Positions 1 to 6,233 of a stretch of DNA of 6,755 nt are shown here, in pieces. How positions within the stretch are numbered: position 1 is the first letter of the stretch; every line of letters begins with the position of its first letter. A model generated the notes under the pieces. It was not told the DNA's origin. It was given only the letters and a program-made list of their open reading frames with translations, and did not search any database. Source of the stretch: a bacterium (GTDB taxonomy: Bacteria > Ratteibacteria > UBA8468 > B48-G9 > JAFGKM01); NCBI GenBank assembly GCA_035371905.1, contig DAORXQ010000088.1:1-6755 (forward strand), written 5' to 3'. The position numbers and the translations under genes were made by a program.

Positions 1-1
1 T

Positions 2-91
2 GGGCAAAAAACGCCAGAAAAAACACTTGGAATTTTTCAAATTCCAGTGTTTTATGTATGTGGTTCAGTAAGTATTTACCCACAAAAATAG
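2..91 (+). CDS. possible C-terminal end of an upstream gene (5' end outside window)
   Basis: One frame is open from the window edge to a TAG at 89-91. It gives 29 residues that end in the motif FYVCGSVSIYPQK. Its codons (GGA, ATT, CCA, GTA, TCA) resemble those of the neighbouring genes, and the local peptide is more protein-like than the other open frame at 1-114. I do not recognise a family. Against it, a near-perfect inverted repeat at 20-53 lies inside the frame, which would be unusual in coding DNA and could mean the gene has already ended upstream. If real, it is the last part of a gene in the same direction as the rest of the window and stops about 28 bases before the first complete gene. 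Confidence 0.35.
   Translation, partial: GQKTPEKTLGIFQIPVFYVCGSVSIYPQK
20..53. terminator. strong stem-loop, possible bidirectional terminator
   Basis: Bases 20-35 pair with 39-53 as about 15 base pairs with a single bulged T at 27, closing a three-base loop (TTC at 36-38). On the + strand it is followed by only a short T run (50-53). On the - strand it is followed by six T (complement of 18-23), so it looks better as a terminator for a gene reading leftward, or as a bidirectional one. The stem is AT-rich and so only moderately stable. It overlaps a possible coding tail, and the two readings conflict. Confidence 0.4.
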
Positions 92-102
92 TTTGCTATA
101 AA
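75..102 (+). promoter_or_regulatory. predicted sigma70-type extended -10 promoter
   Basis: A TGC immediately precedes TATAAA (97-102), which matches an extended -10 element (TGnTATAAT-like). Sixteen bases upstream lies TTTACC (75-80), a weak -35 match. The predicted transcript would begin near 109, about 10 bases before the ATG at 119 and 49 before the ATG at 158. It is the only good promoter-like sequence before the four-gene carbohydrate cluster. AT-rich DNA gives many chance matches, so the support is moderate. Confidence 0.4.
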
Positions 103-118
103 ATCCTGATTTAATTTT

Positions 119-670
119 ATGATTGAAAGTTTTATAATTAGTGTTAAAATTTTAAAAATGGAAAAGGTAATCAATGAAGTATTAAATGTTTTTAAAAAAA
201 TAAAGAAAGAGGAATTTGAAGAATTTGAAAAAGTAATTTTAAAGAGTAAAAAAATTTTTGTTTTTGGAACAGGAAGAAGTGGTTTTATTGGGAGATGTTT
301 CTGTATGAGATTGTTTCATCTTGGTTTTGATTCCTATTTTGTAGGCGAAATCATAACACCTGCTTTTACAGAAGAAGACCTAATAATTTTTATTTCAGGA
401 ACAGGAGAAAAATCAATTGTTTTACAGATAGCAAAAATATGTAGAAAAGAAAAGGGGAGAATTTTAACTATAACTGCAAATAAAAAAAGTAAACTTTCAA
501 AAATTTCGGATTACCTAATTTATATTCCAGTTGAAAATTCAATTCAGTTTGGGAATTCCTTATTTGAACAGGTATGTTTTTTATTCCTTGATAGTTTTAT
601 CCAGTTTTATATTGAAAAACACAGGATAAATGAAGATTTGATGAAGAAAAGACATACAAATTTAGAATAA
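119..670 (+). CDS. hxlB: SIS-domain sugar isomerase, 6-phospho-3-hexuloisomerase-like
   Basis: Probably interconverts a ketose phosphate in the cytoplasm. In the ribulose monophosphate pathway this family isomerises 3-hexulose 6-phosphate to fructose 6-phosphate. Counting from Met14, the SIS fold shows FGTGRSG (36-42), MRLFHLG (50-56), GEIITP (63-68), the phosphate-binding serine motif ISGTGEKS (79-86), a Glu in SLFEQ (137) and the characteristic C-terminal KKRHTNLE. These motifs and the length (170-183 residues) match PHI proteins such as MJ1247 and HxlB. The coordinates give the longest frame. The ATG at 158 (Met14) fits the N-terminus of homologues somewhat better, and neither start has a clear ribosome binding site. 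The usual PMGT before LFE is FGNS here, so the substrate may differ. The partner hexulose-phosphate synthase is not in the window. The stop overlaps the next start by one base (TAATG), implying coupled translation. Confidence 0.8.
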   Translation: MIESFIISVKILKMEKVINEVLNVFKKIKKEEFEEFEKVILKSKKIFVFGTGRSGFIGRCFCMRLFHLGFDSYFVGEIITPAFTEEDLIIFISGTGEKSIVLQIAKICRKEKGRILTITANKKSKLSKISDYLIYIPVENSIQFGNSLFEQVCFLFLDSFIQFYIEKHRINEDLMKKRHTNLE

Positions 671-2364
671 TGGAAACAAAAGTTATAATTGATTCTTTAA
701 AAAGAGTTCAATATTCAAGATGTGAAAAGGGAATTTTTTCTGCGATTGAACATTTCGGTTTTTATTATAAAATCATTGATCTTGCATTTGAAAGATTTTT
801 TGAAAGAGAAATTGAAAATACAAACTTAATTATTATTGGACAGGAAGGACTTGGTTTTTCCTTTGGAGAGATAGAAACAGATATTATATTAAAAAATCTC
901 TATTCAGGTGTTGGAGTTGTTATTTTTGACGGCTATATTTCTTCATATCCATCGAGTTTTTTAAAAGCACTTAAAATAGGAAATTTAACTCCTAAAATGA
1001 CATCAAAGATAAAACTTGAAAAGACAGCGTGGATTTGTGAAGGGACCTATTGTGATGAAGTTGTGTTGAAAAATGAAATAATGTATTATTCTGCCGAAGT
1101 TGAAAAAAAATTCTGGAAACCATTTCTTTACAGTGAAAATGGAGAAATTTGTGGTATTTATGGAAGATTTGGAAAGGGTAAAATTGTTTTATTTTTTACT
1201 TCTGCAGGTCTGTGGCAGGATGAAATTCTTGGACATACAGAAGGGCTTGACGATGTTTTTTTCAGAAGTTTAATCTGGGCAAGTAAAAAACCATTTATAA
1301 CAAAAACAATACCACCTTTTATTACTGCAAGGATTGACGATGTTTCTGCGTCAGGAAGTAGGGTTGCAAGATATAAAGAAACAGTGGAAAAATTCAGATA
1401 TGTAGATGTTTTAAATAAGTATAAGATAATCCCAAATCTCGGACTATTTATTGATGATATAAAAGAAGATGACTTATTACCATTAAGAGAAAAATATTTT
1501 GAGAAACTGGCAGAATTTTCACCCCATGCTTTTTCAGACCCGAATAATATAAATGAATATCCAATTTATATGAAACATAATGGAGAGGAGTTTTCAGATA
1601 ATGAAATAAAAGAAAATTTTTATAGAGTTGATAAAAAATTTGAGTATTTTGGAATAAAGCCATCAATAACTTTAAATGCTCATTTTGGAGAGATTGGACT
1701 TAAATCCTTACCGTATTTAAAAGAAAGAAATCAGAATTTTTTAATGAATATTATAAAGATAGGAAAAGCATATTCAGACCCAAAGGCACATATATGGGAT
1801 TTAAAACCTTACGGAAGAATTAATTTTTCTTTGAGTGAAATACCGGAAGATAATTATTTTTTTAATGTTTTATCAATTCCTTTGAAAATAGAAGAAAATT
1901 TATATGATGAGAAAAAAGTAGATTTTGATTTTCTATATAAATGCACAAATTTCTGGAATGAGAATGAAAAAACTGATATTAAAAGGGCTATTAAAAGAGG
2001 AATCTTTCAGATTAAAAGAGGACTTGAAAATAAGTTTTTTGGATGTTTGATGACACATGAACAGAGGATTTCTTTTTTGAAAATAGAAGAGTGGGAAGAA
2101 ATAGTAAGGGGAATAATAAGTTCAATAGGTATTAAAAACAAAATTTTTAAGAGTTATGATTATATAAGTTTATATTCCAGAAATTTAAAAGCAATTTCAA
2201 TAGAGAAGATAGAACTTGATAAAAACTTGCAGATTATATTAAGGGGTAAAACAAAAATTTCTCTTTATTTGTACATTTTTTATGATAGGGATGAAGAGGT
2301 AATTGAAAATTTTCTTGAAATACCACCTTTTGAGAATTATACTACATTAAATTTTAAAATTTAA
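670..2364 (+). CDS. two-domain protein: GATase/ThuA-like domain plus polysaccharide-deacetylase-like domain
   Basis: Uncharacterised 564-residue protein. Residues 1-210 look like a class I glutamine amidotransferase-like or ThuA-like alpha/beta fold: a hydrophobic strand before a turn (LIIIGQEG, 53-60), VGVVIFDGYI (81-90), and a GRFGKGKIVLFF segment (165-176) followed by a helix ending in LIWASKKPF (201-209). I see no obvious catalytic Cys-His-Glu triad, so this part may bind rather than catalyse. Residues 215-500 begin with FITARIDDVSASG (217-229), which resembles the Asp-Asp metal motif of NodB-type deacetylases. Candidate metal or catalytic residues further on are H286, H338 and E341 (NAHFGEIG), and H463-E464 (MTHEQ). 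The last ~60 residues look like beta strands. No signal peptide is visible, so it is probably cytoplasmic. It starts on the one-base overlap with the isomerase and has no strong ribosome binding site of its own. A carbohydrate deacetylase or hydrolase role is inference from motifs and context. Confidence 0.6.
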   Translation: METKVIIDSLKRVQYSRCEKGIFSAIEHFGFYYKIIDLAFERFFEREIENTNLIIIGQEGLGFSFGEIETDIILKNLYSGVGVVIFDGYISSYPSSFLKALKIGNLTPKMTSKIKLEKTAWICEGTYCDEVVLKNEIMYYSAEVEKKFWKPFLYSENGEICGIYGRFGKGKIVLFFTSAGLWQDEILGHTEGLDDVFFRSLIWASKKPFITKTIPPFITARIDDVSASGSRVARYKETVEKFRYVDVLNKYKIIPNLGLFIDDIKEDDLLPLREKYFEKLAEFSPHAFSDPNNINEYPIYMKHNGEEFSDNEIKENFYRVDKKFEYFGIKPSITLNAHFGEIGLKSLPYLKERNQNFLMNIIKIGKAYSDPKAHIWDLKPYGRINFSLSEIPEDNYFFNVLSIPLKIEENLYDEKKVDFDFLYKCTNFWNENEKTDIKRAIKRGIFQIKRGLENKFFGCLMTHEQRISFLKIEEWEEIVRGIISSIGIKNKIFKSYDYISLYSRNLKAISIEKIELDKNLQIILRGKTKISLYLYIFYDRDEEVIENFLEIPPFENYTTLNFKI

Positions 2365-2373
2365 GGAGGGAAT

Positions 2374-3225
2374 ATGGAATTTAATAATCCTTTTTTGAAA
2401 GAGGGAAAATGGTTTAAGGGAAATGCTCATATTCATACGACAAATTCAGATGGAAAATTATCTCCAGAAGAAATTGTTGAGATTTATAGAGAAAACTTTT
2501 ACAATTTTCTTTTTATTACAGACCATAATAAAATAACTGATTATCAAAGTCCATACGAAGATTTTCTTGTAATTAAAGGAGCAGAATATAGCAAAAACGG
2601 TTTTCATATTCTTGGGCTTGGTTTGAAAGAAAATTTTAACACTGAAAATCTGTCTCCTCAGGAAATAATAAATAAAATAAATGAACTTGATGGTTTTGTT
2701 GTTGTCTGTCATCCTTACTGGAGCGGGATAACAAGTATGGATATTCTTTCTTTAACTGGTTTTACAGGTATTGAAATATTTAATAATAGTTGTGAAATAG
2801 AAAAAGGGAAAGGTTATTCAACTGTTCATTATGATGAGGTCTTACAGAAAGGTATGAAAGTTTCTGGATTTGCCGTAGATGATAGTCATAGCAAAAAAGA
2901 TATAATCGGTAGTTTTATAATGGTAAAAGCAAAATCTCTGGATACAGAAGAAATATGTGCCTCAATTAAAGATGGATTTTTTTATTCTTCCACAGGTGTA
3001 ATTATAAATGACTTGAAATTTAAAGATGATATAATTAGAATTTCTTTTACTCCTTCTATTACAGTTGATATTATTGGTTATGGAGCGTCAGGCACAAGAG
3101 TTTATAATAATGGTAGAGAATTTGATTATGCAGAATACAGAATAAAGGGTCCAGAAAAATATATAAGGATTGAAATAACAGATAAAGAGAATAAAAAAGC
3201 ATGGGTAAATCCATTTTTTTTATAA
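2374..3225 (+). CDS. PHP-domain metallohydrolase, CehA/McbA-like
   Basis: A metal-dependent hydrolase, probably cleaving a phosphoester or other ester in the cytoplasm. The full PHP ligand set is visible: HIH (H19, H21) with D26, TDHN (D50, H51), E71 in KGAEYS, H78, CHP (H113), and DDSH (D170, H172), consistent with a two- or three-metal centre. The C-terminal ~75 residues form a beta-rich domain starting at GFFYSSTG (201-208) and ending in AWVNPFFL. This is the layout of CehA/McbA-type proteins and argues against a histidinol phosphatase or polymerase PHP domain. The start is set by a strong ribosome binding site (GGAGG at 2365-2369, four bases from the ATG) that overlaps the previous stop region. 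It follows the two-domain protein by 9 bases and precedes the oxidoreductase by 15, so it belongs to the same operon. The substrate is unknown. Confidence 0.82.
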   Translation: MEFNNPFLKEGKWFKGNAHIHTTNSDGKLSPEEIVEIYRENFYNFLFITDHNKITDYQSPYEDFLVIKGAEYSKNGFHILGLGLKENFNTENLSPQEIINKINELDGFVVVCHPYWSGITSMDILSLTGFTGIEIFNNSCEIEKGKGYSTVHYDEVLQKGMKVSGFAVDDSHSKKDIIGSFIMVKAKSLDTEEICASIKDGFFYSSTGVIINDLKFKDDIIRISFTPSITVDIIGYGASGTRVYNNGREFDYAEYRIKGPEKYIRIEITDKENKKAWVNPFFL

Positions 3226-3240
3226 ATAAGGAGGAAAAAA

Positions 3241-4218
3241 ATGATAAAAATTGGATTTGTTGGATGTGGCGGAATTTCTTACAGACATTTAAATGATTTA
3301 AAAAATATGAAGGATGTTAAAATTGTTTCTGCTATTGAACCAAATGAGGATAATTTCAAAAAATTTCAGGATACTTACGGAGAAAAGTTGAATTTATATA
3401 AAGATGAAGAAGAAATGATTGAAAGGGAAAAACTTGATGGTGTTGTCATATGTACTCCCCATACTTTACATTTTTCTCAAATAAAAATTGCACTTCAGAA
3501 AGGTATAGATGTTCTTGTAGAAAAACCCGCAGTTGTTACTTATGAAGAAAGTATTGAAATAAGGAAATTAATTGAAAAAACGGGAAAGAATGTTGTTGTT
3601 GCATATCAAAGACATTATATGCCTGTTTTTAATGGTGCAAGAAAAATTATAAAAGAAAAATTTGGAAATATTATTTTTCTTTCAGGTTTTCTTGCTCAGT
3701 ATTATTATGAGCCAATAAGTACAAGAAGACCATGGAGAATAAATCCTCAACTTTCTGGGAAGGGACAGTTAACTGATTCTGGAAGTCATTTTGTCGCTTT
3801 ATTATTCTTTTTGACAGGACTTACTCCTGAAAAGGTGGCTTCATTTATTGATTTCAGAGGAGAAAAAGTTGATATGAATTCTGCGTTTATTGTGAAGTTT
3901 AAAGAAGGAGCAATAGGAAATTTTGGGATTCTTGCTTTTGACCCATCTTTTAGAGAAAACCTTTTTATATGGGATGATAAAAATAATGTTTTAAAGGTAT
4001 CAGCAATGGAAAATTCTTATGCGCAGTTTAAAGGAGAAAAAGAGACAAAAAATATAGAAGGACTTGAAATTGATGTTAAAAATCCATCAGAGGACCTTAT
4101 TAAATGTATAAAAAAAGAAAAAAAAACACATACTGACTGGAAGATAGTAGAAAATGTGTCTTTATTGAGTGATATGGTTTATAAAGCATATTTTGAAAGC
4201 AAAGTTTTAGAATTTTAA
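3241..4218 (+). CDS. Gfo/Idh/MocA family NAD(P)-dependent oxidoreductase
   Basis: Probably oxidises or reduces a sugar, inositol or sugar-derivative hydroxyl/keto group with NAD(H) or NADP(H). The N-terminal Rossmann fold carries VGCGGIS (7-13), an acidic residue E34 at the end of strand 2 (favouring NAD over NADP), CTPHTLH (71-77) and the family's EKP motif (94-96) with the catalytic Lys95. The C-terminal alpha/beta domain has YQRHY (122-126), RRPWR (162-166) and DSGSHF (179-184), where D179 and H183 correspond to the usual Asp and His of the active site. At 325 residues the length is normal. The ATG is preceded by AAGGAGG (3228-3234) at six bases. It closes the carbohydrate cluster, and a 42-base gap follows before etfB. 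The particular substrate cannot be assigned, because this family is very broad. Confidence 0.88.
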   Translation: MIKIGFVGCGGISYRHLNDLKNMKDVKIVSAIEPNEDNFKKFQDTYGEKLNLYKDEEEMIEREKLDGVVICTPHTLHFSQIKIALQKGIDVLVEKPAVVTYEESIEIRKLIEKTGKNVVVAYQRHYMPVFNGARKIIKEKFGNIIFLSGFLAQYYYEPISTRRPWRINPQLSGKGQLTDSGSHFVALLFFLTGLTPEKVASFIDFRGEKVDMNSAFIVKFKEGAIGNFGILAFDPSFRENLFIWDDKNNVLKVSAMENSYAQFKGEKETKNIEGLEIDVKNPSEDLIKCIKKEKKTHTDWKIVENVSLLSDMVYKAYFESKVLEF

Positions 4219-4233
4219 AATTTATGATAAAAT
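4205..4233 (+). promoter_or_regulatory. weak candidate promoter before etfB
   Basis: The 42-base gap between the oxidoreductase and etfB contains TGA followed by TAAAAT (4228-4233), an extended -10-like element. The corresponding -35 position holds TTTTAG (4205-4210), a poor match, with a 17-base spacer. This is the largest gap between complete genes and separates two functional groups, so a promoter is reasonable, but the DNA is nearly all A and T and the match could be chance. No convincing terminator is visible in the gap. Confidence 0.25.
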
Positions 4234-4260
4234 TATTTTTTTAAAAATGGAGTTTAAAAA

Positions 4261-5046
4261 ATGAAAATAATTGTATGTATAAAGCAGGTTCCAGAAGGAC
4301 TTGATGTTAAAGTTGACCCTGAAACAAAAAGGATTGTAAGAGAAGGAGTAAAAAGTATAATAAATCCCTATGACCTTTATGCAATTGAAGAAGGAATAAG
4401 ATTGAAAGAAAGATTTGGAGGCGAGACATGGGTAATTTCAATGGGGCCACCTCAGGCAGAAAGTGCAATAAGAGAAGCAATAAGTATGGGTATTGATAAT
4501 GGGGTTCTTATAAGTGATAGAAAATTTGCTGGAAGTGATACCCTCGCAACTTCGTATACTTTATCACTTGGAATAAAAAAAATAGGTGAGTTTGATATTA
4601 TTGTATGTGGAAGGGAAACTCTTGATGGTAGTACAGGTCAGGTTGGTCCTGGAATTGCTGAACATCTTGGAATATCTTATATTACATATGTAAGTAAAAT
4701 TGTTGATATTAAAGATAATGAGTTTGAATGTATCCGGCTTATGGAAGACCATTATGAAATTGTAAAAACAAAATTACCAGTTTTAATAACAGTTGTTAAA
4801 GAAATAAATGTACCGAGAATTCCATCTTTAAAAAATATGATGAGGGCAAAGAAAATTGAAATACCTGTCTGGAAAGCAGAAAATCTCGGTGGAGATGAAA
4901 GTTTATTTGGCCAGGATGGTTCACCTACAAGAGTAATTGATGTTTGGATTCAAACAATAACAAAAGAGGGAAGAAAAGTTGAAGGAGAACCTGAATACCT
5001 CGTAGAAGAAATTATAAATGAACTTAAAAAGTTAGGAGTTATATAA
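4261..5046 (+). CDS. etfB: electron transfer flavoprotein beta subunit
   Basis: Small subunit of the cytoplasmic EtfAB heterodimer, which passes electrons between a dehydrogenase and other carriers. Family motifs in order are NPYD (35-38), SMGPPQA (60-66), DRKFAGSDTLATSYTL (86-101), the nucleotide-binding CGRETLDGSTGQVGP (116-130), PRIPSLKNMMRAKK (185-198) and GSPTRV (220-225). The 261-residue length is typical. The SMGPPQA and FAGSDT segments resemble those of bifurcating clostridial Etf proteins, in which EtfB carries a flavin that reacts with NADH, rather than mitochondrial-type Etf. That subtype is inferred from these motifs and from the ferredoxin domain on the partner. TGGAG at 4248-4252 lies eight bases before the ATG. 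The stop overlaps the etfA start by one base (TAATG). No acyl-CoA dehydrogenase or lactate/glycolate oxidase gene, the usual partner, lies next to it in the window. Confidence 0.95.
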   Translation: MKIIVCIKQVPEGLDVKVDPETKRIVREGVKSIINPYDLYAIEEGIRLKERFGGETWVISMGPPQAESAIREAISMGIDNGVLISDRKFAGSDTLATSYTLSLGIKKIGEFDIIVCGRETLDGSTGQVGPGIAEHLGISYITYVSKIVDIKDNEFECIRLMEDHYEIVKTKLPVLITVVKEINVPRIPSLKNMMRAKKIEIPVWKAENLGGDESLFGQDGSPTRVIDVWIQTITKEGRKVEGEPEYLVEEIINELKKLGVI

Positions 5047-6233
5047 TGGGTATAAAGATTCTTTTTGAAAAATGTAATCTATGTAAAAAATGTGTTGAAA
5101 AATGTCCTTTTGGTGCAATTGAAATAAAAGAAAATAAGATTGAAATAAATGAAAAATGTACTTTATGCGGGTTATGTGTTAAGGTATGTTCTGAAAAAGC
5201 ACTTATAAAAGAAGTTGAGAGTAAAAAAGAGTTAAATTTAGATGAATTTAAAGGAATATGGTTTTTTGCAGAAACAAGAAATGGAGAAATTGCTTCTGTT
5301 TCTTATGAAATGCTTTCTGCTGCAAAAAAGTTGAATAAAAAATTGAATGAAGAAATCTGTGGTATCTGTTTTGGTAAAAATATAAAGGATAAAGTGAATA
5401 ATCTTCTAAAAAGGGGAGCAAACAAAGTATATTTGATTGATGATGATGTTTTTTGTGAATTTAAAGAAGAGACATACTCAAAAGCACTTGCATATTTAAT
5501 TCAGAAATATAAACCAAATATTGTAATTGCTGCTGCTACAATGATAGGAAGAAGTTTTATTCCTTCTGTTGCAGTTAAAGTAAAAACAGGACTTACCGCA
5601 GATTGTACAGATGTTGATATTGATGAAAAAACAGGGCTTTTAATCCAAACAAGACCTACTTTCGGTGGAAATTTAATGGCAAAAATTATATGTGAAAAAC
5701 ACAGACCCCAAATGGCAACTATAAGACCAAAGATATTTGAACAGGCAAAAGAAGAAGGAAATATAAAGGGAGAAATAATTGAAGAAAAAGTTGAATTTGA
5801 AATAGAAAACAGAATTAATATATGTGGAAGGGAAAAGGTAGAAAATGTTGTTGACCTTCAGGAAGCAGAAATAATTGTTTCTGGTGGAAGAGGATTAAAA
5901 GAGGGGAAAAATTTTGAATTGATTCGTGAACTTGCTGATTTATTGAAAGGTGCTGTTGGTGCTTCCCGTGCTGCTGTTGATTCGGGGTGGATTCCTTATC
6001 CACACCAGGTAGGTCAGACAGGAAAAACAGTAAAACCAAAAATTTATATTGCATGTGGAATTTCAGGAGCAATTCAGCATCTTGCAGGAATGCAGACATC
6101 TGATTATATAATTGCTATAAATAAAGACCCTGATGCACCTATTTTTAAAGTTGCTAATCTTGGAGTGGTTGGAGATATATTTGAAGTTTTACCAATCTTG
6201 ATAAAAAAGATTAAGGAAACAGGAGGTAAATGA
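5046..6233 (+). CDS. etfA: electron transfer flavoprotein alpha subunit with N-terminal ferredoxin domain
   Basis: Large Etf subunit, binding FAD and, through the added domain, iron-sulfur clusters. Residues 1-60 form a bacterial-type ferredoxin domain with eight cysteines in two CxxCxxCxxxC motifs (C10, C13, C16, C20 and C38, C41, C44, C48). The second motif ends in CS where CP is usual. The EtfA core follows: TGLTADCTDV (181-190), QTRPTFGGNLMA (201-212), RPQMATIRP (220-228), and the FAD domain with SGGRGL (279-284), VGASRAAVDSGW (304-315), QVGQTGKTVKP (321-331), ACGISGAIQH (336-345) and NKDPDAPIF (359-367). Ferredoxin-extended EtfA occurs in the electron-bifurcating CarCDE and lactate dehydrogenase complexes, so this pair probably couples NADH to ferredoxin through a dehydrogenase partner not seen here. 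AGGAG at 5034-5038 lies seven bases before the ATG. The gene's end overlaps the V-ATPase subunit K start. Confidence 0.95.
   Translation: MGIKILFEKCNLCKKCVEKCPFGAIEIKENKIEINEKCTLCGLCVKVCSEKALIKEVESKKELNLDEFKGIWFFAETRNGEIASVSYEMLSAAKKLNKKLNEEICGICFGKNIKDKVNNLLKRGANKVYLIDDDVFCEFKEETYSKALAYLIQKYKPNIVIAAATMIGRSFIPSVAVKVKTGLTADCTDVDIDEKTGLLIQTRPTFGGNLMAKIICEKHRPQMATIRPKIFEQAKEEGNIKGEIIEEKVEFEIENRINICGREKVENVVDLQEAEIIVSGGRGLKEGKNFELIRELADLLKGAVGASRAAVDSGWIPYPHQVGQTGKTVKPKIYIACGISGAIQHLAGMQTSDYIIAINKDPDAPIFKVANLGVVGDIFEVLPILIKKIKETGGK
6221..6226 (+). promoter_or_regulatory. ribosome binding site that decides the atpK start
   Basis: AGGAGG lies inside the last codons of etfA. Two in-frame ATGs follow, at 6230 (three bases away) and 6233 (six bases away). 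The spacing favours 6233, which overlaps the etfA TGA by one base (TGATG). The site indicates strong re-initiation on the etf message, so etfA and the ATPase subunit are likely co-translated. Confidence 0.7.

Noticed and set aside
1..114. Second open frame at the window start, ending at TAA 112-114
   Set aside because: The peptide has an odd composition for this genome (several Trp, Cys, Asn and Ser) and runs through the promoter-like region; the frame ending at 91 is more plausible.
1448..1666. 72-residue open frame on the - strand
   Set aside because: It lies wholly inside the 564-residue gene, has no ribosome binding site and shows no family motif; it is a shadow of the + strand gene.
2458..2712. 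84-residue open frame on the - strand
   Set aside because: It lies inside the PHP gene, whose motifs are intact. The peptide is low in complexity and rich in Lys, Phe and Ile, as expected from the reverse of AT-rich coding DNA.
2374..3225. Histidinol phosphatase or polymerase-type PHP protein
   Set aside because: The C-terminal beta domain and the GFFYSSTG and AWVNP motifs fit CehA/McbA-type hydrolases, and no histidine biosynthesis or replication gene is nearby.
4219..4260. Possible terminator between the oxidoreductase and etfB
   Set aside because: There is a run of seven T and some AT-only symmetry, but no GC-containing stem before it.
5815..6099. 94-residue open frame on the - strand
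   Set aside because: It overlaps the FAD-binding part of etfA, which is strongly conserved. The peptide is rich in Gln, Leu and Phe, as expected from reversed codons.
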